The notes: generated from the sequence alone by a model not told the origin. Positions 19,846 to 28,192 are shown, numbered from the stretch's first letter. The stretch: 64,000 nucleotides of DNA from Nocardia jiangxiensis NBRC 101359 (GCF_000308615.1 NZ_BAGB01000040.1:295259-359258); one strand, 5' to 3'. Made by a program: numbers and translations.

Positions 19846-21837
19846 GTGGAAACTGGGGAACGTATCCAAGAGCTCGCGGACCGCGTCGTGGCGCTGCGTG
19901 ATGCCTACTACCAGGGCTCGCCGCTGGTCGCCGATGCCGAGTACGACGCGATCGAGGACGAGCTGCGCGGCTTGATCGAGGCGCACCCGGATCTGACGCC
20001 GGAGCCGAATCCGCTCGCACAGGTCGGTGCGCCCGCGGTGTTGCACGCGCCGATCCGGCATTCACATCCGATGCTGTCGCTGGAGAAGGCCACCAAGCCC
20101 GAGCAGGTCGCGGCATTCTTCGAGCGCTTCGCCGGTCAATCGGTGGTGGTGATGCCCAAGCTCGACGGGTTGTCCCTGGCGCTGATCTTCGAGGACGGGC
20201 AACTGGTGCGCGCGGTCACTCGTGGTGACGGCACCACCGGTGACGACGTGACCGTGCTGGTCCGCGCGTTGGTCGACGGTGTGCCGAGCCGGATTCCCGT
20301 CGCCGGGCGGGTGGAGGTGCGTGGCGAGGCGGTGATGCTGCGCTCGACCTTCCTGGCCTACAACACCGCGCATCCGGACAAACCGCTGATCAATCCGCGC
20401 AATGCCGCGGCGGGCACGCTGCGCGCGAAGGACCCGGCCACCGTCGCCGAACGGCGTCTGCAGTTCTTCGGCTTCGACCTGGACACCTCCACCGACGACA
20501 CGTCGGTCGACCTGGCGGAAGGGTTGCGGGCCTTGGGAATCGCGGGTGCGCAGATGCGCCTGTGCGCCGACGCCGAGCAGGCTCAGGCCGCGATCACCGC
20601 GATCGAGCAGGGACGCAACGACCTGGATTACGACATCGACGGCGCCGTGCTGCGGCTGGCCGACCGCGACGCCTACGCCGCGGCCGGGACGCGGTCGAAC
20701 TCCCCACGCGGCGCGCTGGCGTTCAAGTTCGCCGCCGAGGAGAAGACCACGCTGCTGGCCGACGTGGTCTGGGACGTCGGCAAGACCGGCAAGATCGTCC
20801 CGGTCGCCTGGCTGGAACCGGTGTTCGTCGGCGGCACCACGGTCACCAAGGCCACGCTGGCCAACCAGGAGGTGATCCGCGCCCGCGACATCAAAATCGG
20901 TGACACCGTGCTGGTCCGCCGCGCCGGCGACGTGATCCCGTTCGTAGCGGGTGTGCTCGACGCCTCCCGACGCACCGGCGAGGAACGCGAGATCCTCCCA
21001 CCCACCGCCTGCCCCTCGTGCGGGCAACCGGTCACCGAACAGGGCAACAGCCGAGAACTGTTCTGCACCAACGTTTCCTGTCCTGCTCAGACGGTGCGCA
21101 GGCTCATCCACTGGGCCTCCCGCGCCGCTGCGGACATCGACGCCATCGGGCAGGTGTGGATCGAACGTCTCGCCGAGGCAGGCATCCTGGAACGCCCCTC
21201 GGACTTCTACACACTCACCGCCGAACGCCTGCTCGAATTCGACCGCATCGGCGAAGTCTCGGCCACCCGCATGATCGACTCCATCGATGCCAGTCGCCAG
21301 GTCGGCCTGCGCCGCGCGCTGATCGGGCTGGCCATCCCGATGGCCTCCGACGGCACCGCCGCGCGCCTGGCCCGAGCCGGATTCCGCACTCTCGAAGAGG
21401 TCGCCGACGCCGACCAGGAGCAACTCGTCGCGGTAGAGGACATCGGACCGAAGGTCGCCGCGTCCCTCAGCGAGCACCTCACCCGCCTTCGCCCCGAACT
21501 CGACAGGCTGCGAGAGTTGGGTGTCTCGTTGGACGTCCGCGAAGAGGATCTGCCGCCCGTGGTCGCGGCCGGTGCTCCGCTGGAAGGTAAGACGGTGGTG
21601 ATCACCGGCGCCATCAGCGACCCACGGTCCGGCGAAAAGGTCCCCCGCCCTACCTTCCAACGCCTCTGCGAGAAAGCCGGGGCATCAGCCGCCTCCTCGG
21701 TGTCGGCCAACACCGACCTCCTCATCACCGGCGCGGGAGTCGGCGACAGCAAACTCGCGAAGGCCGAAAAACTCGGCGTCGAGGTCATCGACCAGAACGA
21801 GATCTGGAATCTGTTGATCAGCGCCAACGTCATCTAG
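19846..21837 (+). CDS. ligA: NAD-dependent DNA ligase, divergent LigA-type
   Basis: This 663-residue protein shows the full LigA domain order. The Ia domain (ALRDAYYQGSPLVADAEYDA) binds NMN. The adenylation domain has the nucleophile Lys105 in KLDG and continues with TRGDGTTGDDV and the NPRNAAAGTLRAKDP block. An OB fold follows, then a zinc finger (Cys389, Cys392, Cys407, Cys412), helix-hairpin-helix repeats and a BRCT domain (LEGKTVVITGAISDPRSG). It seals nicks using NAD. The start is GTG 19846, with no upstream Met in frame. The wording of several motifs (KLDGLSLAL, DVTVLVRALVDGVPSRIP) differs from the standard actinobacterial LigA, so this could be a second ligase paralogue rather than the housekeeping copy. 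Confidence 0.92.
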   Translation: METGERIQELADRVVALRDAYYQGSPLVADAEYDAIEDELRGLIEAHPDLTPEPNPLAQVGAPAVLHAPIRHSHPMLSLEKATKPEQVAAFFERFAGQSVVVMPKLDGLSLALIFEDGQLVRAVTRGDGTTGDDVTVLVRALVDGVPSRIPVAGRVEVRGEAVMLRSTFLAYNTAHPDKPLINPRNAAAGTLRAKDPATVAERRLQFFGFDLDTSTDDTSVDLAEGLRALGIAGAQMRLCADAEQAQAAITAIEQGRNDLDYDIDGAVLRLADRDAYAAAGTRSNSPRGALAFKFAAEEKTTLLADVVWDVGKTGKIVPVAWLEPVFVGGTTVTKATLANQEVIRARDIKIGDTVLVRRAGDVIPFVAGVLDASRRTGEEREILPPTACPSCGQPVTEQGNSRELFCTNVSCPAQTVRRLIHWASRAAADIDAIGQVWIERLAEAGILERPSDFYTLTAERLLEFDRIGEVSATRMIDSIDASRQVGLRRALIGLAIPMASDGTAARLARAGFRTLEEVADADQEQLVAVEDIGPKVAASLSEHLTRLRPELDRLRELGVSLDVREEDLPPVVAAGAPLEGKTVVITGAISDPRSGEKVPRPTFQRLCEKAGASAASSVSANTDLLITGAGVGDSKLAKAEKLGVEVIDQNEIWNLLISANVI

Positions 21838-21864
21838 GTCCGGTTCGGTAATCCGTTCTGCGCG

Positions 21865-22254
21865 TTGACGTTATCGTCGACGCCGCGTACCTCCTCCGCT
21901 GACCTCGGCACCGTGCCGACGTCTATTCCCCCGATCGCCCCGTACGCCGACGGTCTGCTCGAGGTCGGCGAGGGAAACCAGGTGTACTGGTGTACCAGCG
22001 ACAACCCCGCGGGACGCCCGGCGCTGGTGGTGCACGGCGGGCCGGGCAGCGGGAGCAGCCCGGGGCCGCGGAAGTCGTTCGATCCGAACGTCTTCCGGAT
22101 CGTGCAGTTCGACCAGCGCGGTTGCGGACGCAGCATCTGGGAACTCGCGAAAGTCTGGCCGGACGCGCGCCTGCACGTCATCGACGATTCCGGCCACACC
22201 GGCAGCCCCGCCATGGGTGCGGCACTCGCCCGCGCCATCGCCCGCTTCGCGTAG
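21865..22254 (+). pseudogene. Prolyl iminopeptidase remnant with large internal deletion
   Basis: The first 90 residues match proline iminopeptidases (IPPIAPYADGLLEVGEGNQVYW, then LVVHGGPGSGSSPG and RIVQFDQRGCGRS). The last 40 residues match the family's end (WELAKVWPDARLHVIDDSGHTG with the catalytic His). The two are joined in frame near 22135. Known enzymes have about 315 residues; this frame has 129, so some 190 residues are missing, including the nucleophile (GGSWG) and the cap domain. Only the His survives, so no peptidase activity is expected. The frame is open from a TTG at 21865, though the true start is unclear. It lies 27 bases after the ligase gene. Confidence 0.8.
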
Positions 22255-22274
22255 TCCGATACCGATCGGATCGG

Positions 22275-22817
22275 CTAGGTTCGGTCCGGCGCGTCCTCGA
22301 CCGGAAACAGGATGGGGCTGAGCAGATATCGCCCTCGCCCCGGGGCCGGCTCGTTCTCCATGCGGGGCACGATGACGCGGCGCAAGTCCAGGATGAGCTG
22401 TTCGAGCTCCTCGTGGTCCAGCCACAGCGCATGCTGCCGGTAGCCCACGAGATCCTCTGCCGGATCGGCATTCTCATGGTCGAGATAGGACATGAACTCT
22501 GAAGTCAGCACAGCCATCGCGGTGACGAAGACCCGGCGATGATCATCGACCGTCGCCTTGGCGACCTCCTCGGCTCCGATCACCGCCCGTTCCGCACGCA
22601 GCCGATAGTGCCGTTCGACCGCGCCGCGCACCCGCCGCTCCTGTGCGACCTCCAGGATTTCCGCCGCGGCCAGTGCCTCGACGTGCCGGTACACCATCGC
22701 CTTCGACACCCCGGGCAGCAGGGCGCACAGCTCGGCGGTGGTCAGGGTGCGACCACCGCGCAACGCGTGCACGATTCGCATCCGAGCAGGATGTGCGACC
22801 AGTTCGAGAGCATCCAC
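22275..22817 (-). CDS. Winged-helix (ArsR-like HTH_20) transcriptional regulator
   Basis: This 180-residue regulator has an N-terminal winged helix: LELVAHPARMRIVHALRGG, TLTTAELCALLPGVSKAMVYRHVEALAAAEILEV, then a basic wing (QERRVRGAVERHYRL). That is the ArsR/HTH_20-like form. The C-terminal half is helical with an acidic stretch (LDHENADPAEDLVG) and would form the dimer and effector part. The start is a GTG at 22817. It is divergent from the alpha/beta hydrolase gene at 22874, with only 56 bases between. Direct repeats of GTTCTCATA in that gap are its likely binding sites. Confidence 0.85.
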   Translation of the reverse strand: MDALELVAHPARMRIVHALRGGRTLTTAELCALLPGVSKAMVYRHVEALAAAEILEVAQERRVRGAVERHYRLRAERAVIGAEEVAKATVDDHRRVFVTAMAVLTSEFMSYLDHENADPAEDLVGYRQHALWLDHEELEQLILDLRRVIVPRMENEPAPGRGRYLLSPILFPVEDAPDRT

Positions 22818-22825
22818 TTCTCAAT

Positions 22826-22853
22826 GTTCTCATATCCTGATACCGTTCTCATA
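22826..22853. promoter_or_regulatory. Direct repeats GTTCTCATA, candidate operator
   Basis: GTTCTCATA occurs at 22826-22834 and 22845-22853, 19 bp apart, in the 56-bp gap between the divergent regulator and hydrolase genes. A related TTCTCAA lies at 22818-22824. The gap is too short for anything but overlapping promoters, so a bound regulator would control both genes. Confidence 0.5.
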
Positions 22854-22873
22854 CAACGAGAAAGGTTGGAGTT

Positions 22874-24178
22874 ATGGACATGCGGACAGACCCGGCAGCC
22901 GTGGCGACGACCGTGGTGGAGATGCTGCGCGAGGGACGCTTCGACGACCTCGTGGAACTGTTCGCACCTGCGCTGGCGGCTGCGGTGTCCGCTGACACCG
23001 TCCGGACCGGGTGGGCTGCGGAGACCGCGAAGACCGGCCCGATACGCACCCTCGGCGAAGTGACCACCACGCCACTGGATGACCGGCTCACCCGAGCAGT
23101 CGTGCCGATGCACTGCGAGAACGGCGGGCTCGAGGTACGGCTCGGAGTCGACGCGGCCGGTCGGCTGCACGGCCTGCGGCTCGCGCCGGCGACCGAATCG
23201 GACTGGACGCCACCGCCTTACGCGACGCCACGCCGGTTCACCGAACAGGAGATCACCCTGGAGTGCGGACCGCTCACGGTCCCGGGCACGCTGACCATGC
23301 CCCGGGGTGGTCGCGGTCGGCCGGGGGTGGTGCTGATCCCTTCCGGGGCCAACGATCGCGATGTGACCTGGGGGCCGAACAAGCCATTCAAGGACCTCGC
23401 GTGGGGCCTGGCCGGCCGCGGTATCGCGGTGGTGCGGTTCGACAAGGTGACCCATGTGCACACCCGCATGCAGCATGAACCCGGTTTCACCATGGTCCAG
23501 GAGTATCTGCCGAATGCGATTGCCGCCGTGCGGCTGTTGCAGCAGCAGCCCGGAGTCGACCCCGCACGGGTCTTCGTCGCCGGCCAGAGCGGCGGCGGTA
23601 AGGCCGCGGTCCGTGTCGCCGCCGCCGAACCTTCGATCGCGGGCGTGGTGATGATGGCCGCGGATGCGGTCCCGCTCCCCCGCGCCGCGGCGCGCATATT
23701 CGACTATGTCGCCGGGCCAGGCCCGGCTGCGGATACGTCGGCAACACTCGCGGGCACCGCCGAGACGATCGCACGCACCGAGGATCCGGACCTGTCACCC
23801 GAAACCCCCAGCGCGGAACTGCTGTTCGGCTGGCCCGCCTCCTACTGGCTGGACCTGCGCGAGTTCGATCAGGTAGCCACCGCCGCGGCCCTGGACCGGC
23901 CGATCCTCGTGTTGCAAGGCGGTCGTGACTATCAGGTCACCGAGGCAGACGACCTGGCCAGGTGGCGGGCGGGACTGGACGCGAAGCCCAACGTATCCGT
24001 TCGGGTCTTCCCCGCCGACGACCACATGTTCTTCCCTGGAAGCGGACCCTCGCGCCCAGCAGATTTGCAGGCACCACAGCATGTCGATCCGGCGGTGGTG
24101 GCAGCCATGGCGGATTGGCTGGTCCCCGAAGCGAGTCAGGGGCCATTGTCCCGGTTGCTGGCTCGCCTCGGCAGGTGA
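22874..24178 (+). CDS. Alpha/beta hydrolase with N-terminal DUF3887-like domain
   Basis: This 434-residue protein has two parts. Residues about 5-110 (AVATTVVEMLREGRFDDLVELFAP and the strands that follow) resemble the DUF3887 fold, an NTF2-like domain often placed before hydrolases. The rest is an alpha/beta hydrolase of the dienelactone hydrolase or S9 type, with VVLIPSGANDRDVTWG, the nucleophile elbow AGQSGGGKAA, VLQGGRDYQV for the acid and PADDHMFFPG for the His. No signal peptide is seen. ATG 22874 has TTGGAG just upstream. It is divergent from the HTH regulator, which probably controls it in response to a substrate-like compound. The substrate is unknown. Confidence 0.87.
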   Translation: MDMRTDPAAVATTVVEMLREGRFDDLVELFAPALAAAVSADTVRTGWAAETAKTGPIRTLGEVTTTPLDDRLTRAVVPMHCENGGLEVRLGVDAAGRLHGLRLAPATESDWTPPPYATPRRFTEQEITLECGPLTVPGTLTMPRGGRGRPGVVLIPSGANDRDVTWGPNKPFKDLAWGLAGRGIAVVRFDKVTHVHTRMQHEPGFTMVQEYLPNAIAAVRLLQQQPGVDPARVFVAGQSGGGKAAVRVAAAEPSIAGVVMMAADAVPLPRAAARIFDYVAGPGPAADTSATLAGTAETIARTEDPDLSPETPSAELLFGWPASYWLDLREFDQVATAAALDRPILVLQGGRDYQVTEADDLARWRAGLDAKPNVSVRVFPADDHMFFPGSGPSRPADLQAPQHVDPAVVAAMADWLVPEASQGPLSRLLARLGR

Positions 24179-24189
24179 CCATACGACCA

Positions 24190-24209
24190 GCCGCCGGCAA
24201 TGCGGCGGC
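24190..24209. terminator. GC-rich stem-loop between convergent genes
   Basis: GCCGCCG and CGGCGGC form a 7-bp perfect stem with a 6-base loop just after the hydrolase stop at 24178. No T-run follows, as is common in high-GC actinomycetes. The surrounding 225 bp up to the TetR gene end at 24404 holds no convincing gene. Confidence 0.4.
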
Positions 24210-24403
24210 GCAACCGAACTGGTTCATCACCGCCCATTCGTCCCGAAAGACACTGCCGGACAGAGCAATCCGTGATCACCTCCCCGGCTGTCACCACCCC
24301 GGCCGTCGCCCCAGCAGCTGCCGACCCCCACGGCGTCGCACACTTCGCTGCCGCCCGCGTCTTCGTCTTCGAGCACCTGCTGGACCTGAAAGGATCGAGG
24401 CGA

Positions 24404-25051
24404 TCACCATCCGTTCTCGGACATAGGGTTCGGCGGCAGGAGACCGTCGATCACACGGCGTAGTTTCTCGACGCTGTCGGATTCGTCGAGCCGTAGGGCA
24501 GTGTTGGTGGCGTTGAGGGCGGCGTCGAGCTGGAAGACGGTCAGGCCGACGTCGATCCCCGGAGGTGGGTAGGCCGCGGCGGCGCGTTCGATTTGTCCGG
24601 CCAGGATGTCGAGCCAGGCGCGGCGTTGTCGCATCAGTGCGTCGCGAACCGGTCCGGGGCGGCTGTCGAACTCCGGCAGATTGGCGTTCCAGAAGCAACC
24701 GCCGGGAAAGAGTGGTTCTGCGACGTACGCGATCCAGTGTTCGAGCAGAGCACGCAGCCGCGGTGCCCCCTCCGACGCTCGCTGTGCCGGGCGGATGACC
24801 GCGTCGATGAACACCGTGCGCGCGGTGTCGACCGTACTCAACTGCAGATTCTGCTTGGTGCCGAACAGTGTCTGGATTCCCGCTTTGCTGATCTCCAGGT
24901 CATCGGCGAGACGTCCGAAGCTGAGCCAGCCGAGGCCGTCCAGCGATGCGACGTCGACCGCGTGCCGAGTGATGATCTGCCGAGACCGCGCTCCCCGCAG
25001 CCGACGCCGATCACTGTTCGAGTCCGGTTGGGGCGGTGCGTGTTCGGTCAT
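24404..25051 (-). CDS. TetR-family transcriptional regulator
   Basis: This 215-residue protein has a TetR helix-turn-helix at residues about 20-65 (RSRQIITRHAVDVASLDGLG, then RLADDLEISKAGIQTLFGTKQNL) and a helical ligand domain (FPGGCFWNANLPEFDSRPGPVRDAL), the latter resembling the C-terminal domain seen in YcdC/Tet-C-16 regulators. ATG 25051 is chosen because GAGGAG lies 7 bases upstream. It is the last gene of a three-gene unit with the DUF3237 and SnoaL-like genes. The strong 20-bp palindrome upstream of that unit (26074-26093) is its probable operator. The inducer is unknown. Confidence 0.88.
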   Translation of the reverse strand: MTEHAPPQPDSNSDRRRLRGARSRQIITRHAVDVASLDGLGWLSFGRLADDLEISKAGIQTLFGTKQNLQLSTVDTARTVFIDAVIRPAQRASEGAPRLRALLEHWIAYVAEPLFPGGCFWNANLPEFDSRPGPVRDALMRQRRAWLDILAGQIERAAAAYPPPGIDVGLTVFQLDAALNATNTALRLDESDSVEKLRRVIDGLLPPNPMSENGW

Positions 25052-25061
25052 CGCGAACTCC

Positions 25062-25556
25062 TCACAGCACGTGCTCGACGTGGTAGGCGACGCCACCGTC
25101 CACCAGGTATCCCGTGCCGACCGCGACGACGTCGTCGAGCCAGGCGTAGCGGGTGGATCCGGTTTCGAACAGCGGATTCGTGCGGAAGTAGTACCGCGCA
25201 GGGTCTATCCGGTGCCGGGTGGCCGGGTCGGACATCTCGGCACGGACGTCCGCAGGGATCACCCAGCGGCCCTGATAGGTCATGTGCACGAGCTCGCCGT
25301 CGTCCGTGCGCAACGTCAGACGCACATCGAGAAGCATCGTGCCGTCGGGGCGGAACAGCGCCCAGTCACCGCCGCCTGCGACCACCTCACCCCGCAGGCG
25401 CGGACCCTCGAAGGATCCGCCCGCCGCACCGTAGAGCACACGTCGCCCCAGCGGGCCGTCGCCGAATTCCACTGGCGCCTTCAGGTCCACGACGATGTCG
25501 AAAAGTGCTGCGGTCCTGATTGTTTCGACGGACTTGATGCGCGTTTCGATGCTCAT
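25062..25556 (-). CDS. DUF3237 domain protein
   Basis: This 164-residue protein matches DUF3237 along its length. It shows ALFDIVVDLKAPVEFGDGPLGRR, then GGSFEGPRLRGEVVAGGGDWAL, VRLTLRTDDGELVHMTYQGRW, and the C-terminal FRTNPLFETGSTRYAWLDDVVAVGTG. The fold is a beta-barrel; no reaction has been assigned, though some members are found with aromatic or lipid catabolism genes. ATG 25556 overlaps the stop of the SnoaL-like gene (ATGA), and the downstream TetR gene starts 10 bases after its stop, so the three are translated together. Confidence 0.88.
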   Translation of the reverse strand: MSIETRIKSVETIRTAALFDIVVDLKAPVEFGDGPLGRRVLYGAAGGSFEGPRLRGEVVAGGGDWALFRPDGTMLLDVRLTLRTDDGELVHMTYQGRWVIPADVRAEMSDPATRHRIDPARYYFRTNPLFETGSTRYAWLDDVVAVGTGYLVDGGVAYHVEHVL

Positions 25557-26026
25557 CCCCGGACTCCTTCCAGCTCGGTGGCGCCGAACAGGGTGTGCCG
25601 CACCGCGTCGGTGGACACCCCGGACTGGGCACATAGAACGGAAAGGTCGAAGAAGAACTGTTCGCCGGCGATCAGGTCGTCGGCGAAGGTGAAGGTGATG
25701 AACACCGGCAGCTCGGCCCGCACGCCATTCGGGGTGACGCCGAATCTGTTGCCGGTCATGGTCATTCGAGCCGTGCCCCAGCAGACGAGCGTCTCGCCGT
25801 CGTCTGCGTGACCTGCGAGCTCGACCTGATAATCCGGAAAGGACGCAAAGAACCGCGCCAGAGCCCGCGCGTTCTCCGCCGGACCGCGAGCCGTGGTCCC
25901 GAACGCCGGACTCCGCAACACCATGTCCGGGTGCAGCAGTCGCAGTGATGCGGGCAGATCCTGCCTGCTCTTGGCCACTGCCAAAGCCTGGGCCAGCTCG
26001 AACATCCGGTCACTGTCCATGGTCAT
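25553..26026 (-). CDS. SnoaL-like (NTF2 fold) protein
   Basis: This 157-residue protein has the NTF2/SnoaL order: helices at the start (FELAQALAVAKSRQDLPASLRLLHPDMVL), then TTARGPAENARALARFFASFPDYQVELAGHADD, and strands (VCWGTARMTMTGNRFGVTPNGVRAELPVFITFTF). The family includes polyketide cyclases and many unassigned enzymes that use a cone-shaped pocket. The His/Asp pair (LHPDMV) lies where the pocket base would be. It is the first gene of the unit with DUF3237 and TetR, directly behind the palindrome at 26074-26093. The substrate is unknown. Confidence 0.8.
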   Translation of the reverse strand: MTMDSDRMFELAQALAVAKSRQDLPASLRLLHPDMVLRSPAFGTTARGPAENARALARFFASFPDYQVELAGHADDGETLVCWGTARMTMTGNRFGVTPNGVRAELPVFITFTFADDLIAGEQFFFDLSVLCAQSGVSTDAVRHTLFGATELEGVRG

Positions 26027-26043
26027 CCCTTGGTAGCTCGTCC

Positions 26044-26064
26044 TGTCGGGGGCAACACCCGACA
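26044..26064. other. Inverted repeat in the leader of the SnoaL-DUF3237-TetR unit
   Basis: TGTCGGG (26044-26050) and CCCGACA (26058-26064) form a perfect 7-bp stem with a 7-base loop. It lies between the TetR-type operator and the first start codon, so it would be in the 5' leader RNA. It could also end read-through from the upstream hydrolase gene. Confidence 0.4.
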
Positions 26065-26073
26065 GAACAAAGC

Positions 26074-26093
26074 ATACATACGACCGTATGTAT
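26074..26093. promoter_or_regulatory. TetR-type operator, 20-bp palindrome
   Basis: ATACATACGACCGTATGTAT has 9-bp perfect arms around an AC centre. The size and symmetry are typical of TetR-family operators, and the AT-rich arms stand out from the GC-rich surroundings. It lies 48 bases upstream of the first gene of a unit that ends with a TetR gene. Confidence 0.75.
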
Positions 26094-26111
26094 TATGGGT
26101 TCAGATGCCCG

Positions 26112-26945
26112 TCAGACGAATTCGTCCAGGTCCACGGAGTGCAGGAAGCGGGTCAGCATGGCAGTCACCGCCGCGGGCTGTTCCAGCGTGCTGGTGTGCC
26201 CGCAGTCGGGGATGAGATGGCACTGCGCGCCGGGGATCAGATCGGCGATGCGCCGGGAGCGGTCGGGCGGAGTGGCGCGGTCGTCGGCGCCGACCGCGAC
26301 CAGGGTGGGCATCGTGATCGTGGCTATCTCGTCCTCGACCGACGCGCGATCGGCCACTCCGAGCACGGCGCGGCGCACACCGGCACGATCGCATCGGGCC
26401 AGTCGTGCGGCCCACTCGTCGATCACGGGTTTGCGCGACCGGTCCGCACGCATGGACGGGCCGAACAGATGCGGTGCGATCAGTCCGCGGATCGGCCGCA
26501 CACCGAACCATTGCAGCGCGCGGGCGAGGCGCCTGTATTCACCGATCTTCGCCGCCTCCTCAGGCCCGGCGCTGGTGTCCAGCAGAGTCAGCGAGCGCAG
26601 CAGCACGCCGTGGCGGGCGGCGAGTCGCAACCCGACGAAACCGCCCATCGACAAGCCCACCCAGTGCACCGGCTCCAGGTTCAGTGCGCGGATCATTGCC
26701 TGCGCGTCGTCGGTGAGGGTGTCCATGTCGTAGCCGTCGGCGGTGGCCGGGGTGTCGCCCTGGCCTCGCCAATCGATGCTCACGCATCGGTACTGTTCGC
26801 GCAGGGCCTCGATCTGCGGCCCGAACATCCAGCCGCCGAACAACAATCCGTGTCCGAAGACGATCGTCGCGGCGTCCGGACGGCCGGGCGGGACGCCGGT
26901 GTCGGTGTACGCGATCGACATGTCGTCGATGGCCATGATGGGCAT
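26112..26945 (-). CDS. Alpha/beta hydrolase
   Basis: This 277-residue protein starts at ATG 26945, where GAGGAG lies 4 bases upstream; the open frame continues upstream but without hydrolase sequence. It shows IVFGHGLLFGGWMFGP (oxyanion loop), DWRGQGDT, the nucleophile GLSMGG, an acid in VGADDRATPPDRS and the His in PDCGHTSTLEQP. The form matches small C-C bond or lactone/ester hydrolases (3-oxoadipate enol-lactonase-like). It follows the P450 gene 38 bases downstream on the same strand, so it is probably the last gene of the large minus-strand lipid operon, where it may hydrolyse an ester intermediate. Confidence 0.87.
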   Translation of the reverse strand: MPIMAIDDMSIAYTDTGVPPGRPDAATIVFGHGLLFGGWMFGPQIEALREQYRCVSIDWRGQGDTPATADGYDMDTLTDDAQAMIRALNLEPVHWVGLSMGGFVGLRLAARHGVLLRSLTLLDTSAGPEEAAKIGEYRRLARALQWFGVRPIRGLIAPHLFGPSMRADRSRKPVIDEWAARLARCDRAGVRRAVLGVADRASVEDEIATITMPTLVAVGADDRATPPDRSRRIADLIPGAQCHLIPDCGHTSTLEQPAAVTAMLTRFLHSVDLDEFV

Positions 26946-26983
26946 GATCTCCTCGTTTCCCGTCCGCGGCATCCCGCGGCGAC

Positions 26984-28192
26984 TTACACCGTCACCGACA
27001 GCAGCGCCGGTCCGCGCACATTGATCCGGCCGTTCCAGCGCACTTCGTCCACTTCGGCGGATGGGAAGCGGGAAACGAAGAGCGGGAACACGATTCGTGC
27101 CTGCATCCGGACCAGCGCCGCGCCGAGACAGTGGTGGATGCCCGCGCCGAAGGTCACGCCGCGGGGAGCCTCGGGCCGGTCCAGGCGCAGCAGGTCCGCG
27201 TCCGCGCCCCAGAACTCGGGGTCGCGATTGGCCGCCGCCAGACAGGCCACCACCCAGGCTCCGGCCGGAATCTCGGTGTCGCACACGCGCACCGGAGTCA
27301 CCGTGACCCGCCGCATGAGGTGCACCGGAGTGTCGTAGCGCAGCAGTTCCTCCACCGCGTTCGCGCTCAGTTCCGGGTCCTCGCGCAGCCGACGAGCCTG
27401 GGCGGGGTGCTGCAGCAGTGCCAGGATGCCTGCGGCGAGGTGGTTCACCGTCGTCTCGTGTCCGGCGATGTAGAGCAGCATAACCTGCGCCACCAGTTCG
27501 TCCTCGCCGAGCACATCGCCCTCGTGCTCGGCGGTGATGAGCGCGGTGAGCACGTCGTCACCGGGATTGTCGCGTTTCCAGCAGACCAGATCGGCTACCA
27601 TCGCGCGCAACTCGGCATCGGCGGCCCGGATCCTGGTCTGCAGGGCCGGATCGGCGAGCGGTTCCAGCGCGAGGACCAGGACCGCGGTCAGCTCGCGCAG
27701 CCGGGCGCTCTCCAGCACCGGGATACCCAGCAGTTCGGAGATGATTGTGAACGGCAGCGGAAAGGCCAGTTCCGCAACGATATCCGCCTGTCCGGCCGCC
27801 GCGATCCGGTCCAGCGCGTCGGCCACGTGTGCGGCCACCCGCAGTTGCAGGGCGTCCACCGACCGGGGCGTGAAAGCCTTGGCGACCAATCGCCGCAGGC
27901 GGGTGTGGTCGGGCGGATCCTGATCCAGCATGGACAGCCCGCCCATGATGCGGTTCGCCTTGCCGAGCCGGGCGCTGTCACTCTTCCAGGCCGGGAGGCG
28001 GGTGAGGTGCCGTTCGTCCACCGACTGGGTGGTCGAGCGTTGCAGCGCAAGCACATCCGCGTACCGGGACACCAGCCAGAAACCGAGGGGGTGTTCGTGC
28101 GCGGGACTCTCGACGCGCAACCGGGCGTAGTGCGGATAGGGATCGGCGGTGAAGTCGGCGGCGAACGGATCGAACACGAATGCCTCGGTCAT
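26984..28192 (-). CDS. Cytochrome P450 (first of five)
   Basis: This 402-residue P450 has the I-helix oxygen motif AGHETT, the K-helix ExxR (ELLR) and the haem loop FGAGIHHCLGAAL with its Cys. It begins with FDPFAADFTADPYPHYARLR, the usual class I bacterial start. It lacks a fused reductase and needs a ferredoxin and reductase, none of which is adjacent. It lies 13 bases downstream of the FAAL-hotdog gene, so it is co-transcribed with the ligase that would load the substrate. Hydroxylation of a fatty acyl chain is inferred from context. Confidence 0.93.
   Translation of the reverse strand: MTEAFVFDPFAADFTADPYPHYARLRVESPAHEHPLGFWLVSRYADVLALQRSTTQSVDERHLTRLPAWKSDSARLGKANRIMGGLSMLDQDPPDHTRLRRLVAKAFTPRSVDALQLRVAAHVADALDRIAAAGQADIVAELAFPLPFTIISELLGIPVLESARLRELTAVLVLALEPLADPALQTRIRAADAELRAMVADLVCWKRDNPGDDVLTALITAEHEGDVLGEDELVAQVMLLYIAGHETTVNHLAAGILALLQHPAQARRLREDPELSANAVEELLRYDTPVHLMRRVTVTPVRVCDTEIPAGAWVVACLAAANRDPEFWGADADLLRLDRPEAPRGVTFGAGIHHCLGAALVRMQARIVFPLFVSRFPSAEVDEVRWNGRINVRGPALLSVTV

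Noticed and set aside
24271..24463. Possible rhodanese-like fragment (AHFAAARVFVFEHLLDL)
   Set aside because: Only about 20 residues look like the start of a rhodanese-type protein; too short and weak to call a gene remnant.
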